43,386 nt of DNA from Cecembia sp. (GTDB lineage Bacteria; Bacteroidota; Bacteroidia; Cytophagales; Cyclobacteriaceae). The DNA lies in assembly GCF_007126775.1 (NCBI RefSeq), contig NZ_SLAP01000208.1, forward strand, positions 1 through 43,386. The letters run 5' to 3'. Below the pieces are notes generated by a model. It did not search any database. It worked only from the letters and a program-made list of their open reading frames with translations, and was not told where the DNA came from. Each line of letters begins with the position of its first letter. Position 1 is the stretch's first letter. The position numbers were made by a program, and so were the translations under genes. Shown in pieces: positions 35,786 through 43,386 of the stretch.

Positions 35786-38599
35786 ATGTCTTCCAAAGGA
35801 GATAAAAAGCTTTTTTTGCTAGATGCAATGGCTCTGATATACAGAGCACATTTTGCTTTCAGTAAAAATCCAAGAATTAATTCTAAAGGCCTGAATACAG
35901 GCATTATGATGGGGTTCACCAATACCTTGTTGGAGGTATTGGAAAAACAGAAACCATCACATATAGCGGTAGCCTTTGATACCAAGGCCCCTACTTTTCG
36001 GCACATACAGTTTGAAGCATACAAAGCAAATCGACAGGAACAACCCGAAGACATTGAAATAGGCATTCCCTGGGTCAAACAGATTGTTGAAGCCTTCAAT
36101 ATTCCTGTTTTGGAATTGGATGGCTATGAAGCAGATGACATTATTGGAACTATTGCCAAAAAAGCGGAGCGGACCAGTTTTGTCGTGTACATGATGACTC
36201 CTGACAAGGATTATGGCCAATTGGTGGAAGACCATATTTTCCTCTACAAACCTGCTTTTATGGGGAATGCGGTGGACATTATGGGGCCTAAAGAGGTCTG
36301 CGCCAAGTGGGATATAGAAAATGTAGATCAGGTAAGAGATATCCTAGGCCTTATGGGTGATGCAGTGGATAATATTCCCGGAATTCCCGGAATTGGAGAA
36401 AAAACAGCAGTAAAGCTACTCAAGGAGTATGGTTCAGTGGAGGGTTTGCTTCAGAATACAGACAAATTGAAGGGCAAGCAAAAAGAAAATGTGGAAAACT
36501 TTAGCCAACAAGGGCTCTTATCAAAAGAACTGGCAACCATCAATATTGAAGTCCCAGTAGATTTTGATGAGGAAGCTTTGAGGTATGATGGCCCAGATGA
36601 AGAGAAACTAAAGGCACTTTTTGCAGAATTAGAATTCCGGACTTTGACACAAAGGGTTTTTGGGGAAAAAATGAAGAAACCACAGGTAAAAGTTTCCGAG
36701 CAACTTGGCCTCTTTACAGGTGTTGACGAAACGGAGATAGAAGTAGAGGATGTCATTGATTCGCCAATCCCTGAACCCGTTCTTCACGATAGTATTTTGA
36801 CCACAGCACAGGATTATCATAAGGTTGCAGGAGAAGAAGCCATCAAAGAACTTATCCACTATCTGGAATTACAGGATGAGTTCTGTTTTGATACAGAGAC
36901 TACTTCTCTCAATCCCAACGAAGCAGAACTGGTAGGAATTTCTTTTGCCTATATACCGGGTGAAGCATTTTATGTCCCTTTCCCTGCCGACCAAAATAAG
37001 GCCAAAATACAACTAGAACTTTTCCGCGCAATATTTGAAAATGAAAATATCACCAAGATAGGACAAAATGTGAAGTACGACATGCTGGTCCTGATGAACT
37101 ATGGCCTCAAAGTAAAAGGTAAATTTTACGATACCATGCTGGCCCATTACCTTATTGAACCGGAAGGGAAGCATTCCATGGACTGGCTGGCCCAGCAATA
37201 CTTGAATTACAAGCCTGTTTCCATAGAATCCCTTATCGGCAAAAAGGGTAAAAACCAAGGTAATATGCGGGATGTGGATGTAGATGAAGTGGTAGCTTAT
37301 GCCGCTGAAGACGCAGACATTACCTTAAAACTGAAACAAAAATTCGACCCTATCATCAAATCCAATGGATTAGAAAAATTACTTCATGAGGTGGAAAATC
37401 CGCTCATTGAAGTCCTCGCAGAAATGGAATTTGAAGGGGTACGTATCGATACTGAAAGTTTGGCGGAGCTTTCCGGCATATTAGAAGAAGAAAGCAAGGC
37501 CATTGAAAAAAGAGTATATGAACTGGCCGGAGTACAGTTTAATTTGGCTTCGCCCAAGCAGCTTGGAGATGTACTGTTTCTCAAGTTAAAACTTGATCCA
37601 AAAGCCAAAAAAACCAAAACCGGACAGTTTGCGACAGGAGAAGAAGTACTGAGTAAACTGGCAGGAGAGCATGAAATAGCGCAGGCAATTTTGGATTATA
37701 GGCAGATGGTTAAACTAAAATCTACCTATGTAGATGCCCTGCCTACCATGATCAATCCAAAGACTGGAAGGGTGCATACCACCTATAACCAGTTTGTCGC
37801 GGCTACCGGTAGACTTTCCTCCATCAATCCCAACTTACAGAATATACCTATTCGAACTGAAAGAGGAAGGGAAATCAGAAAGGCTTTTGTAGCAAGAGAT
37901 GAAGACCATGTATTACTTGCTGTAGATTATTCACAGATAGAATTACGGATCATGGCGGAATTCTCCAAAGATGCATCCATGCTGGAAGCATTTAAAAATG
38001 GAAGGGATATTCATGCAACTACAGCGGCCAAAATTTTCCAGGTCTCCTTAGAAGATGTTACTTCAGACATGAGGAGAAAGGCAAAAACAGCAAACTTTGG
38101 CATCATTTATGGAATTTCTGCCTTTGGCCTTTCTCAAAGATTGAACATCTCAAGAACAGAAGCCAAAGAAATCATAGATGCTTACTTTAAGGAATTCCCT
38201 GCCGTCAAAGATTATATGGATGACTGCATTGCAAAAGCCAGGAAAAATGAATTCGTAGAAACCATTCTGGGAAGAAGACGGTATCTCAGGGATATCAACA
38301 GTAGGAATGTAACCATGCGGGGCTTTGCTGAACGCAACGCCATCAATGCACCAATTCAGGGATCTGCTGCCGATATGATAAAAATAGCCATGATCAATGT
38401 GCACCAGTGGATGAAAAAAGAAAAACTAAAATCCAAAATGATCCTACAAGTGCACGATGAATTGGTTTTTGATGCCCATAAGGATGAGCTTGAACTACTA
38501 CAAAAAGAAATCCCTAAACTAATGTCCTCTGCAGTCAGATTGGAAGTACCTGTTATCGCAGAAACCGGAACAGGAGAGAACTGGCTGGAAGCACATTGA
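35786..38599 (+). CDS. polA: DNA polymerase I
   Basis: A 937-residue family A polymerase for Okazaki-fragment processing and repair. The 5'-nuclease domain (about 1-295) shows FLLDAMALIYRAHFAF, AFDTKAPTFRH and GDAVDNIPGIPGIGEKTA. The 3'-5' proofreading domain (about 345-530) keeps the DxE motif at Asp369 and Glu371 in FDTETTSLNP, so editing activity is probably intact. The polymerase domain has motif A VDYSQIELRIMA with Asp714, motif B RRKAKTANFGIIYGIS, and motif C QVHDELVFD with Asp891. It is followed by radA after 25 bases, suggesting cotranscription. No promoter with good consensus is visible in the 224-base gap upstream. Confidence 0.97.
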   Translation: MSSKGDKKLFLLDAMALIYRAHFAFSKNPRINSKGLNTGIMMGFTNTLLEVLEKQKPSHIAVAFDTKAPTFRHIQFEAYKANRQEQPEDIEIGIPWVKQIVEAFNIPVLELDGYEADDIIGTIAKKAERTSFVVYMMTPDKDYGQLVEDHIFLYKPAFMGNAVDIMGPKEVCAKWDIENVDQVRDILGLMGDAVDNIPGIPGIGEKTAVKLLKEYGSVEGLLQNTDKLKGKQKENVENFSQQGLLSKELATINIEVPVDFDEEALRYDGPDEEKLKALFAELEFRTLTQRVFGEKMKKPQVKVSEQLGLFTGVDETEIEVEDVIDSPIPEPVLHDSILTTAQDYHKVAGEEAIKELIHYLELQDEFCFDTETTSLNPNEAELVGISFAYIPGEAFYVPFPADQNKAKIQLELFRAIFENENITKIGQNVKYDMLVLMNYGLKVKGKFYDTMLAHYLIEPEGKHSMDWLAQQYLNYKPVSIESLIGKKGKNQGNMRDVDVDEVVAYAAEDADITLKLKQKFDPIIKSNGLEKLLHEVENPLIEVLAEMEFEGVRIDTESLAELSGILEEESKAIEKRVYELAGVQFNLASPKQLGDVLFLKLKLDPKAKKTKTGQFATGEEVLSKLAGEHEIAQAILDYRQMVKLKSTYVDALPTMINPKTGRVHTTYNQFVAATGRLSSINPNLQNIPIRTERGREIRKAFVARDEDHVLLAVDYSQIELRIMAEFSKDASMLEAFKNGRDIHATTAAKIFQVSLEDVTSDMRRKAKTANFGIIYGISAFGLSQRLNISRTEAKEIIDAYFKEFPAVKDYMDDCIAKARKNEFVETILGRRRYLRDINSRNVTMRGFAERNAINAPIQGSAADMIKIAMINVHQWMKKEKLKSKMILQVHDELVFDAHKDELELLQKEIPKLMSSAVRLEVPVIAETGTGENWLEAH

Positions 38600-38624
38600 T
38601 GTATAGGTTTAATATTGATTCCAA

Positions 38625-40004
38625 ATGGTTAAAGTAAAAACCTCTTTTTTTTGTCAAAACTGTGGGGCACAAAGTCCAAAATGGATTGGTAAATGCCCTG
38701 CATGTGGGGAATGGAACACTTATGTGGAAGAAGTAATTCAAAAAGAAGATGCCGGAAGGGGTACATGGAAACAAGGTGGTCCTAAGTCAAAAAGAGCAGC
38801 AGTTCCCAAAAAACTTCAGGAGGTCAATTTTGAGGAACAGCCAAGGACAGTAACCCGTGATTTGGAACTGGACAGGGTCTTAGGTGGGGGAATTGTCCCA
38901 GGCTCTTTGGTTCTGATCGGAGGTGAACCTGGAATTGGAAAATCAACTTTAATGCTCCAGATAGCCTTAATGCTTTCCCAAAAAAAGGTGCTTTATGTAT
39001 CGGGAGAGGAAAGTGAGTCCCAGATCAAAATGAGGGCTGAAAGGATGAATTTTGAATCAGAAAACTGCTATGTACTATCCGAAACCAATACCCAAAATAT
39101 TTTTGAACAGATCGAAGCATTGCAACCCAATATATTGGTAATAGACTCGATTCAAACCTTGCACAGCAAACATGTGGAATCAGCTGCAGGCTCTGTATCC
39201 CAGGTAAGGGAATGTACAGCAGAACTGATGCGTTTTGCGAAAGAAACCAGCACTCCTGTATTTTTGATAGGGCATATTACCAAAGATGGAGCCATAGCAG
39301 GACCAAAGGTTTTAGAACATATGGTAGACACTGTATTGCAGTTTGAGGGAGACAGGCATCTCTCCTACCGCATTCTAAGAACATCCAAGAACCGGTTTGG
39401 GTCTACCAATGAACTTGGAATTTATGAAATGCGGGCAGATGGATTGCGTCCTGTGGCCAATCCATCTGAAATCCTACTTACACAAAGAGAAGAGTTGTTA
39501 AATGGAGTAGCAATCGGTGCCATGCTAGAGGGCAACAGGCCCCTATTGATCGAATTGCAATCCTTAGTAAGTCCTGCTACTTATGGTACACCTCAGCGAA
39601 GCAGCACTGGTTTTGATGCCAAAAGACTGAACATGCTATTGGCAGTACTTGAAAAAAGAGGTGGAATGCGCTTGGGGCAACAGGATGTTTTTCTCAACGT
39701 AGCAGGAGGAATGCGGGTGGATGATCCTGCTTTGGATCTTGCGGTATGCGCTTCTTTAATATCCTCTTATGAAGATAATCCTGTTCCTGAAGACCTTTGC
39801 TTTGCCGGTGAGATAGGTCTTGGGGGAGAAATCAGGGCCGTACACCGCATAGAAAATAGGATTGCAGAGGCAGAAAAACTGGGGTTTAAGCGCATCATGG
39901 TATCCAAGTATGCCATTAAAGGATTGGACGTGGATAAATATAAAATCAAGATTTTGGCAGTAAGCAAAATGGAAGAAATGTATCAGGTAATTTTTGCAGG
40001 ATAA
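38625..40004 (+). CDS. radA: DNA repair protein RadA
   Basis: A RecA-related ATPase of 459 residues (the RadA/Sms family) that promotes branch migration of recombination intermediates. The N-terminal zinc finger is FFCQNCG and GKCPACGEW (C4 type). Walker A is GGEPGIGKSTLM and Walker B is NILVIDSIQ. The family-specific KNRFGSTNE motif is present as TSKNRFGSTNELG. The C-terminal Lon-protease-like domain begins near residue 300 (GVAIGAMLEGNRPLLIELQ). The stop at 40002-40004 directly abuts the yjbQ start codon. Confidence 0.96.
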   Translation: MVKVKTSFFCQNCGAQSPKWIGKCPACGEWNTYVEEVIQKEDAGRGTWKQGGPKSKRAAVPKKLQEVNFEEQPRTVTRDLELDRVLGGGIVPGSLVLIGGEPGIGKSTLMLQIALMLSQKKVLYVSGEESESQIKMRAERMNFESENCYVLSETNTQNIFEQIEALQPNILVIDSIQTLHSKHVESAAGSVSQVRECTAELMRFAKETSTPVFLIGHITKDGAIAGPKVLEHMVDTVLQFEGDRHLSYRILRTSKNRFGSTNELGIYEMRADGLRPVANPSEILLTQREELLNGVAIGAMLEGNRPLLIELQSLVSPATYGTPQRSSTGFDAKRLNMLLAVLEKRGGMRLGQQDVFLNVAGGMRVDDPALDLAVCASLISSYEDNPVPEDLCFAGEIGLGGEIRAVHRIENRIAEAEKLGFKRIMVSKYAIKGLDVDKYKIKILAVSKMEEMYQVIFAG

Positions 40005-40427
40005 ATGAAAACCTACCAAAAAACAATACATCTGCCTGCATTTCCCAGAGGCTTTCATTTGATCACTGAAAAGCTACTGGTTGAATTCCCTGAAATAAAA
40101 AATATCGAAACCGGAATTTTCCACGTATTTATCCAGCATACATCTGCAGGGCTGACTATCAATGAAAATGCAGATCCTACGGTCAGGAAGGATTTTGAAA
40201 CTTTCATCAATGACCTGATACCGGAACATTATAATAAATTCATCCATGATTACGAAGGTTCGGATGATATGCCTGCCCACATCAAAAGCAGTTTTTTTGG
40301 AAGTTCTGTCCAAATTCCCATTCAAAACGGGCGTCTTCTGTTGGGTACCTGGCAAGGAATCTACCTGTGTGAGTTTCGGAATTATGGGGGATCAAGAAAA
40401 TTAATTTTAAGTGCTTTTGGGAATTGA
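40005..40427 (+). CDS. yjbQ: YjbQ/UPF0047 family protein (secondary thiamine-phosphate synthase-like)
   Basis: A 140-residue single-domain beta-barrel protein. The family signatures are intact: FIQHTSAGLTINENADPTV, the central DYEGSDDMPAHIKSS, and GRLLLGTWQGIYLCEFR. E. coli YjbQ shows weak thiamine-phosphate synthase activity, but the physiological role is unsettled. The ATG follows the radA stop with no gap (TAAATG), so translation is probably coupled. There is no link to thiamine genes here. Confidence 0.9.
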   Translation: MKTYQKTIHLPAFPRGFHLITEKLLVEFPEIKNIETGIFHVFIQHTSAGLTINENADPTVRKDFETFINDLIPEHYNKFIHDYEGSDDMPAHIKSSFFGSSVQIPIQNGRLLLGTWQGIYLCEFRNYGGSRKLILSAFGN

Positions 40428-40466
40428 AAAAATTTAATTTTTAATTTTTAAGAGATGACATGAGAA

Positions 40467-40500
40467 TTTTGCCTTTGGTATAAAATAGAGTGAATCTTTG
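40467..40500 (+). promoter_or_regulatory. Weak promoter-like motif before the DUF5916 gene
   Basis: TTTTG (40467-40471) is followed after 21 bases by AATCTTTG (40493-40500), one mismatch from TAnnTTTG. Transcription would start about 35 bases before the ATG at 40541. Confidence 0.28.
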
Positions 40501-40540
40501 GACTTATATGCCAAAATTGTTGGGCTAATTTATCCTATAT

Positions 40541-42754
40541 ATGAGGTTTTTGTCTATTCTTTTTTTCCTGCTTTCTACCATATTTGCCTTCGGACAAGGG
40601 GAAACAAGATATAAATATCCTCCACTGATTGCAGATAAAACAGAGGCACAAATAACACTGGACGGCGTCTTGGATGAAGAAATCTGGGAATCAGATGAAT
40701 GGGCTACCGACTTCTTCCAATTTTTCCCTTCAGATACCTCGCTTGCCAATGCGCAGACCAAAGTAAGAATAGTATTTGATGATAAATTTCTGTACATCGC
40801 TGCAGTAATGTACAATTTGGGTCCCAGAGACCGCTATGTCAGCACTTCTTTAAGAAGGGATTACAGGGGTGAGCAAAATGATGGGATCAGCTTTGTAATT
40901 GATACCTTTAACGATAATACCAATGCATTTCAGTTTGGCGTCAACCCCTATGGTGTTCAAAGAGAATCACTTATAGCGAATGGAGGAATGCTGCCAACAG
41001 ACCTCAATTTGGCTTGGGACAACAAGTGGTATTCAGCTGCCAAAATCTATGAAGACCATTGGATAGTAGAAGTAGCTATTCCGTTTTCAACTTTACGTTA
41101 TAACGACAAAGCCATCAATTGGAATATTAATTTTTATAGAATCGATTCTGAATACAATGAAAGAAGTACCTGGACACCTATTCCTAGAAATTTTTCGATA
41201 ATTTCTCTGGCCTTTTCAAGAAAACTAATCTTTACCGAACCTCTTAAAAAAGAAAGTTCGAATGTTTCCATTATTCCTTATGCGGCAGTTGCCACTGATA
41301 GGAATTTTCTGGAGGGTACTTCCAATCCTATGCGGCCTACATTTGGAGGAGATGCCAAAGTTGGGGTTGGACCAGCACTCAATTTAGACCTCACCATTAA
41401 TCCGGACTTTTCCCAGGTGGAAGTGGATGAACAGGTGACCAATTTGGACCGCTTTGAAATATTTTTTCCAGAGAGAAGACAGTTTTTTCTCGAAAATGCA
41501 GACTTATTTGCAGATTTCGGAACAAGGAATGTGCGGCCATTCTTTTCCAGAAGGATAGGAGTAGACAGGGATGAAAACACGGGACAAAATGTGCAGAACC
41601 AGATATTATTTGGAAGCAGATTAAGCGGGAAACTAGGGGAAGACTGGAGGATAGGCCTTATGAATATGCAAACTGCCACGGATACCGAACGAGGAATTTC
41701 CGGCAAAAATTTCACTGTGGCCGCAATGCAGAAAAAAGTATTCTCCAGGTCCAACGTAGGAATGATAATGATCAATAGGGAAAGCCTTAATCCAAGGGGA
41801 GAGCTATCCCTTTTTGATCCATCTGATTTTAATCGTTTGGTGGGAATAGATTATAATTTGGCCTCTGAGGACAATAGGTGGACTGGAAAGTTCTTTTATC
41901 ACCGTACTTTTGAAGAAGGAAATCCGGCAAATAGTGGTGCCCTCCATGGGCAATTGAACTACAATGACCTACACATAAGTTCCAGCTTGTCCTTTTCAGA
42001 TATTGGTGAAAATTTTGACCCAAAAGTGGGCTTCACTCCAAGAAACGACTATAAGCGAATAGCAGGTGGCTTCGCCTATCAGTTTTTCCCTCAATCTACT
42101 TTGATCAATAGACATGGGCCTGGGTTTGAATCTGAAATTTTATGGAATGAGCGATTAGGAGTTACAGATGAGCTTCATTCTCTATTTTATGAATTCCAAT
42201 TTCAATCATTATCAAGATTTGCTCTCACGTTTAATAACAGATATACTTATCTATTTGCTCCCTTTGACCCAACCAGGACCGGCGGTGAAGCGCTACTTGA
42301 AGGCACTGATTACCGGAATACTTTTTTGGGATTCAGGTATATAGGTAACCCAAGGCAGGTTCTTTTCTTCACCTTCCGTGGAGAAATTGGGGAATATTTT
42401 ACAGGGAATATCAAGACTTTACAAGGAGCCATGAACTGGAGACTGGGATACCTTGCAAACATTTCTATGAACTTCAGCTATAACAATATCAGGTTGCCCG
42501 AACCACAAAATTCGGCTGATTTGTTTTTAATTGGCCCCAGAATAGACCTGACATTTACCAAAGACCTCTTCTGGACAACTTTTTTCCAATACAATAATCA
42601 AATTGACAATATCAACATCAATACGCGCTTACAATGGCGCTACGCACCGGTATCTGATTTTTTTGTGGTATATACTGACAATTATTTCCCCAGTACTTTT
42701 GCCCCAAAACAAAGGGCTTTGATTATGAAGCTAAATTATTGGTTCAATATATGA
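40541..42754 (+). CDS. Outer-membrane DUF5916 protein with N-terminal CBM9-like domain
   Basis: A 737-residue protein with a signal peptide (about 1-20, ending FAFGQ). A carbohydrate-binding family 9-like beta-sandwich lies at about 35-220 (ITLDGVLDEEIWESDEW, FLYIAAVMYN, GISFVIDTFNDNTNAFQFGVN, WIVEVAIPFSTLRY). The remainder is DUF5916, with NPDFSQVEVDEQVTNLDRFE and FFPERRQFFLENADLF, and many amphipathic strands ending MKLNYWFNI, consistent with an outer-membrane barrel. The ligand is unknown; a sugar-related role is only suggested by the CBM9 similarity. The stop abuts the stop of a convergent gene (TGATCA at 42752-42757), and no terminator separates them. Confidence 0.86.
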   Translation: MRFLSILFFLLSTIFAFGQGETRYKYPPLIADKTEAQITLDGVLDEEIWESDEWATDFFQFFPSDTSLANAQTKVRIVFDDKFLYIAAVMYNLGPRDRYVSTSLRRDYRGEQNDGISFVIDTFNDNTNAFQFGVNPYGVQRESLIANGGMLPTDLNLAWDNKWYSAAKIYEDHWIVEVAIPFSTLRYNDKAINWNINFYRIDSEYNERSTWTPIPRNFSIISLAFSRKLIFTEPLKKESSNVSIIPYAAVATDRNFLEGTSNPMRPTFGGDAKVGVGPALNLDLTINPDFSQVEVDEQVTNLDRFEIFFPERRQFFLENADLFADFGTRNVRPFFSRRIGVDRDENTGQNVQNQILFGSRLSGKLGEDWRIGLMNMQTATDTERGISGKNFTVAAMQKKVFSRSNVGMIMINRESLNPRGELSLFDPSDFNRLVGIDYNLASEDNRWTGKFFYHRTFEEGNPANSGALHGQLNYNDLHISSSLSFSDIGENFDPKVGFTPRNDYKRIAGGFAYQFFPQSTLINRHGPGFESEILWNERLGVTDELHSLFYEFQFQSLSRFALTFNNRYTYLFAPFDPTRTGGEALLEGTDYRNTFLGFRYIGNPRQVLFFTFRGEIGEYFTGNIKTLQGAMNWRLGYLANISMNFSYNNIRLPEPQNSADLFLIGPRIDLTFTKDLFWTTFFQYNNQIDNININTRLQWRYAPVSDFFVVYTDNYFPSTFAPKQRALIMKLNYWFNI

Positions 42755-43264
42755 TCAGTCCAATTGGTTTTGTGAAAATTCAATAAAAAAGTAAATCACA
42801 GGTACAAATAACAACAGAGGAAATACTACAATATACCATTTAGGAATCCCCGTACCAAACCCTGATCCACTATGGAAGGAAAAAAATTCTATGGAAAGAA
42901 AAATAATAATTAGCATAAACTTCATCCATCTCCATAATTTTTGATTGATCTCTTTTAGTTTTTCTTTCTTTTCTTCATCATTCTGAATCAAAAAGTTATC
43001 ATAATTCTTTTTGGTATTGTAAGCTGTTATACCCACATATAAAATCGTAGCTATGATTGGGATAGTGTATGTCATTTTACTTGCCCAATATTCACTGGGA
43101 TTTTGAAAAAAATCATAGCCCTCAGGCATCAAATCTGCCCCCAAATGCTGGAAATGGTACACCATTATCCACAAGGTAACCAAAGCAGAAATAGAGAGTA
43201 TCTCTATAATTTTATCCCAAAAGGGCAATGTCAAAATAGGAATATATTTTTTAGGCCAATCCAT
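42755..43264 (-). CDS. Membrane protein resembling the DUF1648 family
   Basis: A 169-residue protein with about four hydrophobic helices (near 22-37, 65-82, 110-130 and 140-162). The first half resembles DUF1648 proteins: an opening like DKIIEILSISALVTLWIMV, then YHFQHLGAD in place of the usual HFN-x-G motif, WASKMTYTIPIIATIL, and LWRWMKFMLIIIFLSIE in the later helix. An apparent insertion between the HF-x(3)-G part and the ASK motif and an extra C-terminal helix make it divergent. DUF1648 proteins are poorly characterised; some are linked to envelope or sporulation regulation in Firmicutes. It starts at ATG 43264 downstream of a good promoter-like motif. Confidence 0.6.
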   Translation of the reverse strand: MDWPKKYIPILTLPFWDKIIEILSISALVTLWIMVYHFQHLGADLMPEGYDFFQNPSEYWASKMTYTIPIIATILYVGITAYNTKKNYDNFLIQNDEEKKEKLKEINQKLWRWMKFMLIIIFLSIEFFSFHSGSGFGTGIPKWYIVVFPLLLFVPVIYFFIEFSQNQLD

Positions 43265-43300
43265 ACAATGAACTCAAATTCATACTGGTAAAACTCATCG

Positions 43301-43333
43301 CAAAAATAGCCTTAATTCGTAGAAACATTCAAA
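43301..43333 (-). promoter_or_regulatory. Bacteroidota-type promoter for the DUF1648-like gene
   Basis: On the minus strand TTTG (43333-43330) is followed after 21 bases by TATTTTTG (43308-43301), matching TTTG/TAnnTTTG. The predicted transcription start near 43295 leaves a leader of about 30 bases. The rest of the window end (43334-43386) is AT-rich with no feature I can support. Confidence 0.5.
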
Positions 43334-43386
43334 CCGCTAATAATTCTTATAATTATTTTTTATAAAATTATTTATAAAACTTTATA

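Noticed and set aside
35957-36235. Antisense frame over the 5'-nuclease part of polA
   Set aside because: It overlaps catalytic-domain coding sequence; the composition is a by-product of codon usage.
36370-36400. Short tandem repeat CCCGGAATT in polA
   Set aside because: It encodes the helix-hairpin-helix PGIPGIG motif of the 5'-nuclease and is explained by protein function.
40427-40442. A-tract/T-tract symmetry after yjbQ
   Set aside because: All A/T with no GC stem; too weak to call a terminator.
41278-41775. 165-codon minus-strand open frame inside the DUF5916 gene
   Set aside because: Antisense shadow; Ser/Pro/Thr-rich translation without recognisable domains.

Overview
The window looks like ordinary chromosome from a member of the Bacteroidota, most likely Cytophagales/Cyclobacteriaceae (Algoriphagus, Belliella or Cecembia type). 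This is inferred from family content, not from a database search. Supporting signs are an AT-rich genome with dense coding, TonB-dependent receptors with carboxypeptidase-regulatory-like N-termini, a fused SecDF, tandem DUF3857 proteins, a DUF5916/CBM9-like outer-membrane protein, an archaeal-type GlmM, a CrtW ketolase, promoter-like TTG-N19-21-TAnnTTTG motifs, and no evident dependence on Shine-Dalgarno sequences. I see no rRNA, tRNA, CRISPR array, insertion sequence, prophage or integrase. No gap between genes exceeds about 290 bases.

Layout. Positions 1-525 hold the 3' part of a beta-carotene ketolase gene. Positions 611-6796 hold three envelope genes: a TonB-dependent receptor, an Omp85-like barrel and a macroglobulin-like protein with a TonB plug. 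Positions 7030-8399 hold a translationally coupled TatD-like hydrolase and TcdA. A MaoC-like dehydratase follows on the minus strand, then two exported DUF3857/transglutaminase-like proteins (9203-12951), a methyltransferase and the peptidoglycan glycosyltransferase MtgA. Positions 14712-18692 (minus) form a tight recJ-lptB-GH3 operon. Positions 18871-22023 (minus) hold a 1050-residue exported beta-propeller protein. Next come a cupin, MazG, a small four-cysteine NqrM-like membrane protein, GlmM and a cysteine desulfurase (22189-26439).

Positions 26663-30207 (minus) are the least conventional stretch. They hold a LuxR-type response regulator and its HisKA_3 kinase, which has almost no sensor domain. 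Upstream lie a 137-residue soluble protein with a CPPHC tail and two paralogous seven-helix membrane proteins. I propose these as a candidate sensing module. Then come secDF, a small membrane protein, uridine kinase, RdgB and a small exported coiled-coil protein (30344-35561, minus). On the plus strand follow polA, radA, yjbQ and a DUF5916 protein (35786-42754). A DUF1648-like membrane protein ends the window on the minus strand.

The genes mostly serve envelope biogenesis (SecDF, LptB, MtgA, GlmM, TonB/Omp85 proteins), DNA maintenance and nucleotide-pool sanitation (PolA, RadA, RecJ, MazG, RdgB), and tRNA/sulfur chemistry (TcdA, cysteine desulfurase). The clearest terminators are at 3024-3043, 18782-18810, 30244-30283 and 35231-35254.
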